A stretch of DNA of 52,791 nt from positions 1 to 52,791 of the IMG/VR virus record IMGVR_UViG_3300035150_000010; one strand, 5' to 3'. The notes under the pieces are model-generated. The model ran no database searches. It saw nothing but the letters and a program-made list of their open reading frames with translations, and was not told where the DNA came from. The DNA comes from a virus. Below, piece by piece: positions 15,219 through 21,737 of this stretch. Within the stretch, counting starts at the first letter, position 1; the number at the start of each line of letters is the position of its first letter. Made by a program: the position numbers and the translations under genes.

Positions 15219-15443
15219 CTATCCAGATGATGTATGAATACGGATCAGATGGGGTTTTAGGCGAAGGAGCATCAGTTGAGCCACTTCCTTTAAGTCTATG
15301 GCCGCATCCATTTCGGGATCGCCCTGTCCTAATCCATCGCTAATCTGAAATAGTCGAAGCTGCTCCGCGAGCGCCTCTATCATCTCCGGCGTGACCTCGA
15401 TTTCCTCAAGGGAATCAGACTTATCGCAATCTTGGTACGTCAC
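15219..15443 (-). CDS. Small acidic hypothetical protein
   Basis: A 74-residue frame from a GTG start with a purine-rich (G10) tract upstream. The product is acidic and helical (SLEEIEVTPEMIEALAEQLRLFQ) with a hydrophobic VAQLMLLRLKPHLIRI end. No family recognised. The ten-C run at about 15459-15468 just upstream could cause phase variation or sequencing error, so the start is uncertain. Confidence 0.5.
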   Translation of the reverse strand: MTYQDCDKSDSLEEIEVTPEMIEALAEQLRLFQISDGLGQGDPEMDAAIDLKEVAQLMLLRLKPHLIRIHTSSG

Positions 15444-15513
15444 GTATATAATTCCCCCCCCCCTTAATCGGGCTCCAAGTGCTTACCTAATTTGCGGTCA
15501 CCGGATTGCCGTC

Positions 15514-15539
15514 GCACCGAACTGTTGTGCCCATTGGGC
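15514..15539 (+). repeat. Element with AACTGT and a GCCC/GGGC hairpin, copy 2
   Basis: Second copy of the element at 14293-14319, with one substitution and one base fewer. Together the copies bracket about 1.2 kb containing the plus-strand small gene and the transposase remnant. Confidence 0.6.
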
Positions 15540-15881
15540 GAATGGCTACGGGGGCTTGCCTAAACCGTCGCAGATAGGAGACGCGCCCCCGTGGCGCTCT
15601 TTCTCCACTTGTTCCCCTTGAAGCGAATTCACGCATTGGGGTGATAGCGCCATTACAGCACCCGGATTGCTTTAGCCAAACCCTCGCCCTTGGTTACCTG
15701 CCGGGCCAACCCTCCATGTAGGAGGGAAGCTGCACTTAGAGCCGGGCTAAACTGTGTTTGCCTTTCGGCGAATTAATCAGGCAGGTGACTTCGCGTCTGC
15801 CGTGATCTGAACTGTCTGTCACCAACACTCAGATATTCCGACAGGGCCTATGCCTGAACTCGTTGCCATCTCTGGCTAAAC

Positions 15882-15988
15882 TGTATTTTGCAGAGCTGCC
15901 CCGGCTCCGGGGGTGCTGATACACGCAGACGGTTAGATCCAGTGTAACGCGATGTCGGCTCTAACCAGCCGCAGCTCTGCAAAATACA
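15882..15988 (+). ncRNA. Candidate structured RNA with an 18-bp closing stem
   Basis: Bases 15882-15899 (TGTATTTTGCAGAGCTGC) pair perfectly with 15971-15988. Within the 71-base loop GGTTAGA (15931-15937) pairs with TCTAACC (15960-15966), and a GGCTCCGGGGG stretch may form a third stem. A multi-stem, 107-base fold with no protein frame is a good candidate for a small RNA. Its strand is not determined, since the fold works on both; the plus strand is given because of preceding plus-strand genes. Confidence 0.5.
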
Positions 15989-16035
15989 ATCTCAACCGCA
16001 CTTCGTGCGACCTTACTTATTTCACAAAATCACAT

Positions 16036-16587
16036 TTATCCCCTTGCGTCAACTTCACCCCGTGGGATTTGAAAATAATCAACAAGTAGGTCTAACCCTG
16101 TCGTTAGTTTATTGATTTGATGACAGGGCCACGCGCCGCAATCAACGTCGTCTTTCACTACGTTATGAACGATTGTAGCCACGTCCCTTCCCATTGAATT
16201 TACCGCAATAAATGAATCTTGCATCTGGTTTATGATGCGACCGACAAAATCACTATCGAAATCCGCATCACTCTTTCCCCGAAGTTCGGCCATTAATTCG
16301 ACTGATCTTGGGAATGGGCTCGGAATGCCCTTAATCCTGGCAAAGGAAACGCAAACCCGCTGGTATTGCTGCCCAGCTTCGAGATGGGATTTCTTTATCT
16401 GTCCGCGTTCATAAGCTCGGCCTATCGCGCTTTCCCAATTCGCGCTCTCTACGTTGTTTGAATTTGCCCCCATTCGCCTTCTGTTGCGATGGGCTATCGC
16501 TTTTATCTCTGATACCTTCTCACGCTGTAATTGGCCGTTTGGCTCTCGTTTTCCTGCCTTACGTGCTCTTTGACGCGATCTAGCCAT
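16036..16587 (-). CDS. Conserved phage hypothetical protein (MARSRQRARKAGKREPNG type)
   Basis: A 183-residue protein. The start MARSRQRARKAGKREPNG has GGGG upstream and is a familiar opening of a widespread small-phage protein family in Alphaproteobacteria. The chain contains ESAIGRAYERGQIKKSHLEAGQQYQRV and a C-terminal helix TGLDLLVDYFQI. The strongly basic start suggests nucleic acid binding. No enzyme motif is seen. Confidence 0.75.
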   Translation of the reverse strand: MARSRQRARKAGKREPNGQLQREKVSEIKAIAHRNRRRMGANSNNVESANWESAIGRAYERGQIKKSHLEAGQQYQRVCVSFARIKGIPSPFPRSVELMAELRGKSDADFDSDFVGRIINQMQDSFIAVNSMGRDVATIVHNVVKDDVDCGAWPCHQINKLTTGLDLLVDYFQIPRGEVDARG

Positions 16588-16642
16588 TGCCGCCCCTGCG
16601 TTATTTTTTTGTATCAGATGACTTCTTGCGCAATGATACATA

Positions 16643-16747
16643 TCATCGATGCGTTTTCAACTGTTCGTCTATGATTTTTGTGCCTTTATACAAGGCTCTG
16701 ATGAACAGGAAAGCGACGATCCCAAGAGTGATAGATGCAAGCCACAT
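16643..16747 (-). CDS. 34-residue single-pass membrane peptide
   Basis: Frame MWLASITLGIVAFLFIRALY followed by a basic tail, with AGGA upstream. One membrane segment covers residues 1-18. It is in a minus-strand series of small early genes. Such peptides often interfere with host membrane enzymes, but no specific role can be given. Confidence 0.55.
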   Translation of the reverse strand: MWLASITLGIVAFLFIRALYKGTKIIDEQLKTHR

Positions 16748-16825
16748 AGTTCAATCCTCGTCTCCGCAAATTTCATGGACTGCCGTTTGCTTCTGGCACG
16801 TAAGGCCAACTTAGTTGCGATGAGC

Positions 16826-17125
16826 CTAAGCATTGTCAAACGCCAGGTTCAATGCGGATTCAATGCGATCCTTGACCCGTTTCAAATCAGCCAAGGCTTC
16901 TTCCGTCTGCTTTTTGACGTGCTCAAATTCGGCAATGTCGCTCTCGACAAGTGCCAGCTTTGATTGCAGATTGTCAATAAACAGTTGCTCTTGTGTCGGT
17001 TCCGGCTCGCGTTGTGGCAAATCTCCACTTTCAACCAGCTTTATTGCATTGAAGTCAATCGGCTCAAAACCGTCATCCTCGACTTCATCCATGTTCTTCA
17101 GGTCTTCTGCTGTTAGGTGTGTCAT
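16826..17125 (-). CDS. Coiled-coil hypothetical protein
   Basis: A 99-residue acidic protein. The first half is disordered and acidic (NMDEVEDDGFEPIDFNA); the second half (residues 47-95) is a continuous heptad-like helix (KLALVESDIAEFEHVKKQTE). Probably forms dimers. Follows a possible DNA-binding gene by 12 bases. Function unknown. Confidence 0.7.
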   Translation of the reverse strand: MTHLTAEDLKNMDEVEDDGFEPIDFNAIKLVESGDLPQREPEPTQEQLFIDNLQSKLALVESDIAEFEHVKKQTEEALADLKRVKDRIESALNLAFDNA

Positions 17126-17137
17126 ATTAAATGCTCC

Positions 17138-17683
17138 TCAAAAATAATGACCATTGCTTCTGACTTCGGCGTGCTGCCGTTCAAACTTCCATGCGTTGCG
17201 CTGTGCCGCTGCGATATTATCCGCTCCAAAACTCTCTGACCGCAGCCTAATGTTAGCCTGGATTAAATTGTGTTTGTATTCCTTGTTATGATGGTATTTC
17301 AAAGCGTTAAGGTGCCTCTTGCATTCCATCTTTAGCTTTTTTCGTTCATCGCTCATATCGACAACAGCCGCCTTTAGTGGGCCATCCGGCGCGACTGGCT
17401 CAATAAGCTCTTCGCCACGCAATCCCCTTTGCCATCTTGAAGCAACTGTCCGAGGATTTAGACCGTACTTGTCTGCAAGCATCGTGTACGTGCATTGCTT
17501 GCCATTATACTCGATTAGACCTTCATGACGAACTATATCCCTGCCGTGCTTGTTTCTGCTGATTCGCCACAAAATTACCTCAGTGGAAATTTTGAAATAA
17601 ACACTAGCTGACCGGACCGTGTACATTTTTCCAGAAACACAGAATTCAGTTTCAAGTGGTTCAAATGCATTGATGTAAGCCAT
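17138..17683 (-). CDS. Probable HTH DNA-binding protein
   Basis: A 181-residue protein. CTYTMLADKYGLNPRTVASRWQRGLRGEEL (about residues 64-93) has the pattern of a helix-turn-helix (LADKYGLNPRTVASRW), and a second similar segment may lie at VYFKISTEVILWRIS. The C-terminal third is basic (ERKKLKMECKRHLNALKYHH). Likely a regulator or a homing-type DNA-binding protein without its nuclease; I see no HNH or GIY-YIG catalytic set. Confidence 0.65.
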   Translation of the reverse strand: MAYINAFEPLETEFCVSGKMYTVRSASVYFKISTEVILWRISRNKHGRDIVRHEGLIEYNGKQCTYTMLADKYGLNPRTVASRWQRGLRGEELIEPVAPDGPLKAAVVDMSDERKKLKMECKRHLNALKYHHNKEYKHNLIQANIRLRSESFGADNIAAAQRNAWKFERQHAEVRSNGHYF

Positions 17684-17696
17684 TCTAGCTTGCTCC

Positions 17697-17822
17697 TCAG
17701 CTTTCCCTCTCGATCTCGAAGTCTTTCAGCCCGAACGCACGGGCCTTGCGCATACCGTCCCCGCGACTAGTGACACGCCACCAACGGCCGGTCTTGCAGA
17801 AGCTTAGGATGAAGTAGGTCAT
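17697..17822 (-). CDS. 41-residue hypothetical protein
   Basis: Start MTYFILSFCKTGRWWRVTSR with AAGGACAG upstream; the longer frame has no ribosome site. Basic and aromatic, ending in KDFEIERES. Part of the early minus-strand unit. No function known. Confidence 0.55.
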   Translation of the reverse strand: MTYFILSFCKTGRWWRVTSRGDGMRKARAFGLKDFEIERES

Positions 17823-17887
17823 CGTCTGTCCTTCCAATCGCGTCCTGTTTGCGGGACGGCTTTTCTCTGCCGTCCCACACATAAAAT

Positions 17888-18235
17888 TCAGTCTGCCACG
17901 CGGCGCGCCTGCTCGGCAAACGGGTCAAACTCGCGCGACACGCGAAATTCGTAGACGCCTGGATCGAGATCATAGCCGCCGTGGGCATTTCCAGCATCCT
18001 GGATAAACGATGCTGGATCTTCCAGAATGCCATAGAAGATCTGCATACCTGCAGGAACGTCATTCATCCGCTCCATCACGTCTCCGCCTGTAAGGAGGTG
18101 GTGGTGACCACTTTCCGAATGGGAAACGATAAAACCTTTTTCCACGCGTTCAGCAGCACGGGTTTTGATATTTTCGGGCAGTGCATCGATTTTGATAATG
18201 CGGACTTCGCCCTGCTGACCAATAAGCTGTTTCAT
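17888..18235 (-). CDS. Small hypothetical protein with GHHHLLTGGD motif
   Basis: A 115-residue protein from MKQLIGQQGEVRII, with AGAGGAT upstream. ESGHHHLLTGGDV and a later DLDPGVYEFRVSREFDPF occur in a protein family often found just downstream of the tetrapeptide-repeat DUF6745-like protein in phages and Actinobacteria. The His cluster might bind metal. It starts 12 bases after the repeat-protein stop. Confidence 0.65.
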   Translation of the reverse strand: MKQLIGQQGEVRIIKIDALPENIKTRAAERVEKGFIVSHSESGHHHLLTGGDVMERMNDVPAGMQIFYGILEDPASFIQDAGNAHGGYDLDPGVYEFRVSREFDPFAEQARRVAD

Positions 18236-18246
18236 TTCATATCCTC

Positions 18247-19458
18247 TCAGGTTCTGACCGGCGGATGGGTATATTCGCTCTGCGGGTCGCCAATCCGCCA
18301 AGCTTGAGCCGCTATAGCGGTCTCGATAGGTAGGTTGTCGATATCTGATACACGCGGAATTCCTTCCACAATGGTACCATTGCGCGGGCACTTAGCCTGA
18401 AGAAACCGACCTGGTTCTCGTAGCCCAGGAAGAGTTAGTTCAATCAGCGCGCCCATATCGCTATCCGGATCACCGTCTATCACCTTACGCTTCAAAACCT
18501 TCACCATGCGATTCCATCCAATCATGGCGGCACCCGCAGCGCGCTGTTCGACGTTCTCGCACTTCAGTATCTCTGCCGGATCGATAGTTTCGCGGTTCTC
18601 GACCCATTCCTTAGGCAGACGGACGCCGTGCCAAGCGTGGATTTCAAAGCCGTCAGGATACCGGATTGCGGGTCCAGTTTCAGAGTGAATACGGCCGTTC
18701 TCCAGTTTGCAGATTTTATGTCTCTCAGAGACAAAGCAGACGTTTCGGTAAGGTAGACACCATCCAGCAGATTTTGACAGTTCCCACAAACCAGTAAGCA
18801 CCGCAGTCTCGTTCACCAAATCGCATTGGTCCGCAAAAAATGCGTAGAATGCTAGCCAATGGGCATCATGTTGACCATAGACGATGTCCCAGACGCTGTC
18901 CCTGACGCTGGCCCTGACGCTGGCCATGACGCTGGCCCTGGTGCTGGCCCTGACGCTGTCCCCGGCACTGGCCCAGACGCTGTCCCCGACGCTGTCCCTG
19001 ACGCTGTCCCAGACGCTGGCCCCGACGCTGGCCCCGGCGCTGTCCCAGACGCTGTCCCTGACGCTGTTCCTGACGCTGTCCCCGACGCTGTCCCCGACGC
19101 TGGCCCAGACGCTGTCCCCGACGCTGGCCCAGACGCTGGCCCAGACGCTGGCCCAGACGCTGTCCCTGACGCTGTCCCAGACGCTGTCCCTGACGCTGTT
19201 CCTGACGCTGGCCCCGGCGCTGGCCCAGACGCTGGCCCCATTTCTTACCAAATGAAAAGCAAGCGTGTTACCTAATGGGCTTTGCGTCCAAACAATGCGC
19301 GGCGCCCTCAAGCCAGCATTTTGATACATCCAATTAATCGCAGATTCAGCGCGCGGTCGGTCCGCAGGCTCAGTGGAAAGTCCTATTTTAGTCCATTTCT
19401 CCACGTACTCTGGAAACTTGGCTTCCTGCTCATAAGTGAGTTTTTCAATCTTCTTCAC
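18247..19458 (-). CDS. Tetrapeptide-repeat protein (DUF6745-like)
   Basis: A 403-residue protein in three parts: a helical N-terminal 75 residues, about 30 repeats of a four-residue unit (SVWA, SVGD, SVRD, SVWD and the like) over residues 75-192, and a C-terminal region with YGQHDAHWLAFYAFFADQC and RIHSETGPAIRYPDGFEIHAWHG. The flanks resemble DUF6745 proteins of bacteria and phages, whose function is not known to me. The repeat part may build a solenoid or rod with Ser-Val on one face. Variation of unit number by slippage is likely, as the DNA repeat unit is 12 bases. Confidence 0.7.
   Translation of the reverse strand: MKKIEKLTYEQEAKFPEYVEKWTKIGLSTEPADRPRAESAINWMYQNAGLRAPRIVWTQSPLGNTLAFHLVRNGASVWASAGASVRNSVRDSVWDSVRDSVWASVWASVWASVGDSVWASVGDSVGDSVRNSVRDSVWDSAGASVGASVWDSVRDSVGDSVWASAGDSVRASTRASVMASVRASVRDSVWDIVYGQHDAHWLAFYAFFADQCDLVNETAVLTGLWELSKSAGWCLPYRNVCFVSERHKICKLENGRIHSETGPAIRYPDGFEIHAWHGVRLPKEWVENRETIDPAEILKCENVEQRAAGAAMIGWNRMVKVLKRKVIDGDPDSDMGALIELTLPGLREPGRFLQAKCPRNGTIVEGIPRVSDIDNLPIETAIAAQAWRIGDPQSEYTHPPVRT
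18891..19237. repeat. 12-bp tandem repeats in the tetrapeptide-repeat gene
   Basis: About 29 imperfect units of the type GACGCTGTCCCT or GACGCTGGCCCA (plus strand). Nearly all six frames stay open, which explains long false reading frames over it. The variation between units is mostly at the codon positions that change W, R, G or A in the protein. Confidence 0.9.
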
Positions 19459-19528
19459 AACACGTCCTTCCTATCGCGTCTACAAATTCTAAATGCCGAT
19501 GGGGCCGCCCGGTGTTTCGGGTCTCGTG

Positions 19529-19840
19529 TTAACCGTCGCCGAAGCCGTCGCCGTTGCCGAAGCCAAAGCCGTCGACGGAGCCGTAGCCGTCGCCGTAGCC
19601 GTCGCCGTTGCCGTCGCCGTTGCCAGAGCCAAAGCCGGAGCCGGAGCCGGAGCCGTCGCCGGAGCCGTAGCCGTCGCCGTAGCCGTCGCCGTTGCCAGAG
19701 CCGGAGCCGGAGCCGTCGCCGTTGCCGGAGCCGTCGCCGTCGCCGTAGCCGAAGCCGAAGCCGGAGCCGGAGCTAGAGCTAGAGCCGGAGCCGGAGCCGG
19801 AGCCGTATTCATAATCCTCGAAATATTTTTCTTTGCTCAT
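19529..19840 (-). CDS. XG-repeat low-complexity protein
   Basis: A 103-residue protein from MSKEKYFEDYEYGSGSG, preceded by GGAGGTC and overlapping the upstream DUF6948-like gene by ATGA. From residue 13 on, nearly every second residue is Gly, alternating with Ser, Asp, Tyr, Asn and Phe (for example GDGYGDGYGSGDGSGSG). Such chains are flexible and can phase-separate or form silk-like sheets. Similar XG proteins are known beside DUF6948-like genes in other phages. Function unknown; the overlapping plus-strand Ala/Val and Arg/Ser frames are artefacts of the repeat. Confidence 0.7.
   Translation of the reverse strand: MSKEKYFEDYEYGSGSGSGSSSSSGSGFGFGYGDGDGSGNGDGSGSGSGNGDGYGDGYGSGDGSGSGSGFGSGNGDGNGDGYGDGYGSVDGFGFGNGDGFGDG
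19540..19803. repeat. GC-rich 6/12-bp microsatellite-like repeat
   Basis: Plus-strand hexamers such as GCCGTC, GCCGGA, GCCGTA and GCCGAA run without break for about 260 bases. They encode the XG dipeptides on the minus strand. Length variation among isolates is to be expected. Confidence 0.9.
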
Positions 19841-20220
19841 TATGAGACCTCCGCATTCTCAATTGAGTCGATAGCACTACCGCTCGCAGGAATGATTTCC
19901 AACGCATCTGTAATTGTCATTTCAGCAACGGACGAACAGACCTTCGATTTTTCGGCGACAATGCCGTGCACAGCAACGTCCGAAAGGCTAATTCCGGAGG
20001 CTACAAACCATTTCCACAAACGCCGTGCGTTTTTCAACTCGACACAACGACCATCTTGGCTGACCAATTCGCCGAAATGAACGCCGCTCGCATAGGTACG
20101 GATGATGCACTTCTTTCCGATGTGCGGAGATTTGTAGGAGCAATCACCAGCACCACCAAGCGCGCCAGCGATTTCAGCAATTTTCTTCAACTCTCCAACT
20201 GTCAAATCATCAATATTCAT
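19840..20220 (-). CDS. DUF6948-like phage protein
   Basis: A 126-residue protein. MNIDDLTVGELKKIAEIA, then GKKCIIRTYASGVHFGELVSQDGRCVELKNARRLWKW and ITDALEIIP, match a family widespread in tailed phages (DUF6948 as I recall it). The protein is thought to be a small beta-rich domain; no activity is known to me. It is first in an early minus-strand unit that starts at the GCACGTT operator region (20229-20277) and continues into the XG-repeat and tetrapeptide-repeat genes. Confidence 0.8.
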   Translation of the reverse strand: MNIDDLTVGELKKIAEIAGALGGAGDCSYKSPHIGKKCIIRTYASGVHFGELVSQDGRCVELKNARRLWKWFVASGISLSDVAVHGIVAEKSKVCSSVAEMTITDALEIIPASGSAIDSIENAEVS

Positions 20221-20228
20221 TTCTGCAT

Positions 20229-20277
20229 CCTTTCATGTTTGCACGTTAACATTATCACGTTCTTTGAAACGTGCAAG
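20229..20277. promoter_or_regulatory. GCACGTT operator pair before the DUF6948-like gene
   Basis: TTGCACGTT (20239-20247) and its inverse AACGTGCAA (about 20268-20276) flank 20 bases that include a minus-strand GATAAT. The same half-site occurs at 25772-25784 and twice at 27009-27053, always before small early genes. Probably a binding site for one phage regulator. Confidence 0.6.
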
Positions 20278-20279
20278 AG

Positions 20280-21248
20280 CTAATGACAGGCCGCTATCGA
20301 TTTTGCTTCCCGCACGATCTCATCAGGATAAACGGTCTCACGATGATCCGGCGGGTACTCGTCGCCAATCGGTCCTAGCCTCTCCCATAGCCGGCCGTTC
20401 ATCTCGCCACCTGCCTTGCGCTCGAAATACGCTGTGCATCGTCGCACTGCCAGGAGCCGAGACATCTGCTTGCCGTTCTTGAGCGTGATCTGTTCTTCTG
20501 GTGGATTATCTTGCTTGGACTGGAATTGCTCCCATCCAGCCTGGTTGAGCCATGTGACCGCCTGCTGAGTGTATTGCGCGTCCTGACCGTTGCGAGCCGC
20601 GGCATATGCCTTTGCGCCTTGAATGATCGTATCGACAGGCACACCGCCTCTTGTGAGGCCCTTCCATTTTTTGAAAGCCGGCAGCTTCGGATTGTTGCCT
20701 GTTCGCTTTGGATAGGCTTTCCAGAATGCTTCGAAATCAGGTGTGTATTTCGTTCCGGTTTGTTTATTTGGCTTTGGAGAATCATCGAGCGGAAGCTCGC
20801 CACTTTCGGGCGGCGCTTTTGCGTCGTCCAATATATATTCTTCTCTTATTCCCTTCTTATATTCTTTAGATGTTGTTGGAAGCCTGTTGGAAGCCTGTTG
20901 GAAGCCTGTTGAATGGCTGTTATCTTGCCTGTTATCTTCCTGAAATTCATCCCACTTAGCTATTGATACTATTGAGAATTTTGAGTGTGTCGTGACTGTT
21001 ATCTCGCCTGTTGATTTTAGCTTTGAAAAGACTGTGCGCACCTGTTGCACTGACAAACCGCATTCTTTTGCGAGCGCAGGATAGCCGGTGACGCGCGATC
21101 CAGGCATAACCTCGCGCCCTTCAAATCTGCTTTTTTCGTAGTTGACGGTCAGCAGTAGATGGAGCCACACGCGAACGCAATTTGCGTCGTGATACCATTC
21201 CCAATTTCTCATCTTTCGATGAATCTTAAGCCAGCCTACTGGATGCAT
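20280..21248 (-). CDS. HTH replication protein (initiator or helicase loader)
   Basis: A 322-residue protein from MHPVGWLKIHRKMRNWEWYHD. The N-terminal third matches the domain found in phage replication proteins (GWLKIHRK..W.W, then VMPGSRVTGYPALAKECGLSVQQVRTVFSKLKSTGEI, a winged HTH). The middle is a linker rich in Gln, Asn and Pro. The C-terminal domain (FEAFWKAYPKRTGNNPKLPAFKKWKGL...AAARNGQDAQYTQQAVTWLNQAGW) is a common module of DnaT/helicase-loader-like phage proteins. The linker DNA holds iteron-like repeats, so the origin may lie within the gene, as in lambda O. Confidence 0.8.
   Translation of the reverse strand: MHPVGWLKIHRKMRNWEWYHDANCVRVWLHLLLTVNYEKSRFEGREVMPGSRVTGYPALAKECGLSVQQVRTVFSKLKSTGEITVTTHSKFSIVSIAKWDEFQEDNRQDNSHSTGFQQASNRLPTTSKEYKKGIREEYILDDAKAPPESGELPLDDSPKPNKQTGTKYTPDFEAFWKAYPKRTGNNPKLPAFKKWKGLTRGGVPVDTIIQGAKAYAAARNGQDAQYTQQAVTWLNQAGWEQFQSKQDNPPEEQITLKNGKQMSRLLAVRRCTAYFERKAGGEMNGRLWERLGPIGDEYPPDHRETVYPDEIVREAKSIAACH
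20878..20940. repeat. Iteron-like direct repeats, candidate replication origin
   Basis: Three consecutive exact copies of GGAAGCCTGTT (11 bp, 20878-20910) are followed by two tandem 12-mers CTGTTATCTTGC and CTGTTATCTTCC (20917-20940), and a third related copy lies near 20998-21009. The 11-bp period is out of phase with codons, so it is not a protein repeat. AT-rich DNA (ATATATATTC..TTCTTATATTC) adjoins at 20831-20870, as expected for a melting region. Confidence 0.6.
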
Positions 21249-21563
21249 TTCGGGCGTGCCTTTGCATTGGCGCAACCCATAGCGGACTCTTATTAGGGGA
21301 GCGCAGGTTTGAAGCAGGTTGAGTTGGCGGTGCCTCAATGGCTAACCTGCAATGCCTAACCCGATTGAGATAGCTAGTCTCCGGGCGGCACCGCCAATTG
21401 CAATGTCACAAAAGCAGATGCGAACGTCAACAATTTATTTCAAAAAACATGTTGCAATGCTCAACAAGACGTGCAACAAAGGTTTTGCCAATCGTGGTGA
21501 ATGAAACGGTTACTTCATTGGGAATGAAACCACACCGTTTCAGCTTGTTCCCGAATGGTTGAC
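21249..21563. promoter_or_regulatory. Divergent control region between rep and Y RNA/Ro60
   Basis: Between the minus-strand replication gene and the plus-strand Y RNA. GTTGCA and TGCAAC (about 21452-21475) form an inverted repeat; GAAACGG (about 21503) and CCGTTTC (about 21535) form another, with TTCAT-TGGG-AATGAA between. GAATGAAAC occurs twice. These are operator-like; I cannot define -35/-10 boxes with confidence. Confidence 0.5.
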
Positions 21564-21708
21564 AACAGCAGAGGTGGCGTAGAAGTCGGTTACTTCTCCT
21601 GCTAAGAGTGAGGTCACGGGTTCGAGTCCCGTCATCAGCGCAAGCTGATGTAGCTCAGCTGGTTAGAGCGCATACGTTATCCGGTTTCGCCTGTTCCCCT
21701 CTGCTGTT
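21564..21708 (+). ncRNA. yrlA: YrlA-type bacterial Y RNA with permuted tRNA-like module
   Basis: The ends AACAGCAGAGG (21564-21574) and CCTCTGCTGTT (21698-21708) form the closing stem expected to hold the Ro60-binding site. Inside, AGAAGT-CGGTT-ACTTCT is a small stem-loop, then ACGGGTTCGAGTCCCGT is a perfect T-arm, then CATCAGC-GCAA-GCTGATG is an acceptor-like stem closed by a GNRA tetraloop, then TAGCTCAGCTGGTTAGAGC is a typical tRNA D-arm. The order T-arm, acceptor, D-arm is a circularly permuted tRNA, as known for YrlA RNAs. It is directly upstream of the Ro60 gene. Y RNAs gate or tether Ro60 and, in Deinococcus, polynucleotide phosphorylase. Confidence 0.88.
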
Positions 21709-21737
21709 CTCTCCATTCGGCGCATAGGAGATTTAAA

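Larger units (their letters stand above)
15444..16035. other. 592-base structured block without a gene
   Basis: No convincing protein frame exists on either strand. Instead there are several stems: ACGGGGGC/GCCCCCGT (15548-15555 with 15585-15592), CCCTCC-ATGTA-GGAGGG near 15712-15728, TGCC-TTTC-GGC type stems near 15760, and the long stem at 15882-15988. The phrase GCTAAACTGT recurs. The block may encode one or more small RNAs or be a degraded mobile element. Confidence 0.55.

Noticed and set aside
18891-19237. CRISPR array or long plus-strand genes over the GACGCTG repeats
   Set aside because: Repeats are contiguous 12-mers without spacers, and plus-strand frames are only open because of the repeat; the minus-strand frame has real flanking domains.
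19493-20080. Plus-strand Ala/Val/Gly-rich and Arg/Ser-rich proteins
   Set aside because: They are shadows of the XG-repeat gene, without ribosome sites; the minus frame has GGAGGTC and a coupled start.
21600-21690. tRNA gene
   Set aside because: T-arm and D-arm are perfect but in reversed order with a GCAA loop joining the acceptor strands, and there is no anticodon arm in place; it is the tRNA-like part of a Y RNA.
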